From positions 1 through 37,479 of IMG/VR virus record IMGVR_UViG_3300007512_000101: a stretch of DNA of 37,479 nucleotides. The stretch is one strand, 5' to 3'. The notes beneath the pieces are model-generated. The model was not told where the DNA came from, did not search any database, and saw only the letters and a program-made list of their open reading frames with translations. The stretch is from a virus. Position 1 is the first letter of the stretch, and each line of letters opens with the position of its first letter. The translations under genes were made by a program, and so were the position numbers. Below are positions 37,403 through 37,479 of the stretch, piece after piece.

Positions 37403-37479
37403 CCGCGATTATCGGCATCGACCCCGGCCCAACACACTGCGGCATCGTTTGCCTTGAAGACGGCGCTGTGACGTTCGCT
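37399..37479 (+). CDS. RuvC-like Holliday junction resolvase, N-terminal part (cut by window end)
   Basis: ATG 37399 overlaps the nuclease stop. The 27 visible residues begin MTAIIGIDPGPTHCGIV, the first RuvC motif with the catalytic Asp in IDPG, and run off the window with complete codons. The matching C-terminal part is at 1-261 in a compatible phase. Together they make one resolvase gene interrupted by the window ends. Confidence 0.8.
   Translation, partial: MTAIIGIDPGPTHCGIVCLEDGAVTFA

Noticed and set aside
1-37479. Search for integrase, tRNA genes, CRISPR arrays and insertion sequences
   Set aside because: No tyrosine or serine recombinase motif, tRNA fold, regularly spaced repeat array or transposase was recognised by reading; a computed search could still find divergent ones.

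Overview
The window is almost an entire genome of a tailed double-stranded DNA phage with a siphovirus-type tail module. It is moderately GC-rich by eye and densely packed, and nearly every gene overlaps its neighbour by 1-17 bases (ATGA, TAATG and TGATG junctions are common). The first 261 bases encode the C-terminal part of a RuvC-like Holliday-junction resolvase and the last 81 bases encode the N-terminus of the same kind of protein in a compatible frame. The window is therefore probably a circular or circularly permuted genome opened inside that gene, with a short middle piece missing. I see no integrase, tRNA gene, CRISPR array or insertion sequence.

Layout. 1-6.2 kb: resolvase end, m5C methyltransferase with a long second reading frame embedded in it, ERF annealing protein, PP-loop PAPS-reductase-like protein, YqaJ exonuclease, HNH protein and small Zn-type proteins. 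6.2-9.0 kb: candidate small terminase, large terminase, then four small genes including a Cro-like HTH. 9.1-15.8 kb: portal, morphogenesis protein, scaffold, beta-rich head protein, major capsid protein, neck genes, tail terminator. 15.8-27.6 kb: tail tube, two-frame tail assembly chaperone with an A9 slippery site, tape measure, two paralogous distal tail proteins separated by a reverse-strand HTH gene, a large tail hub protein and several tip proteins. 27.6-29.5 kb: amidase endolysin, membrane protein with coiled coil, small lipoprotein, small possible holin. 29.5-31.7 kb: leftward operon of unknown genes. 31.8-35.5 kb: rightward early genes, HTH regulator, replication initiator with a candidate internal origin, DnaB-type helicase. 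35.6-37.5 kb: ParB/MT-A70 adenine methyltransferase fusion, PD-(D/E)XK-like nuclease, start of the resolvase.

How it works together. A divergent promoter pair near 31.75 kb separates the leftward unknown operon from the rightward replication genes. Replication (initiator plus helicase) leads into modification (MT-A70, m5C methylase) and recombination (resolvase, ERF, YqaJ), then packaging, head, tail and lysis, all rightward. Two promoter styles recur. In one, a TAnnnT -10 box lies 6-8 bases before the ATG, predicting leaderless mRNAs (six good examples plus two weaker). In the other, an extended -10 is followed by an inverted repeat or stem-loop and then a good Shine-Dalgarno. Leaderless transcription with TAnnnT boxes is typical of Actinobacteria and Deinococcus-like hosts, but a lipoprotein in the lysis region could also fit an outer-membrane host, so I leave the host open.
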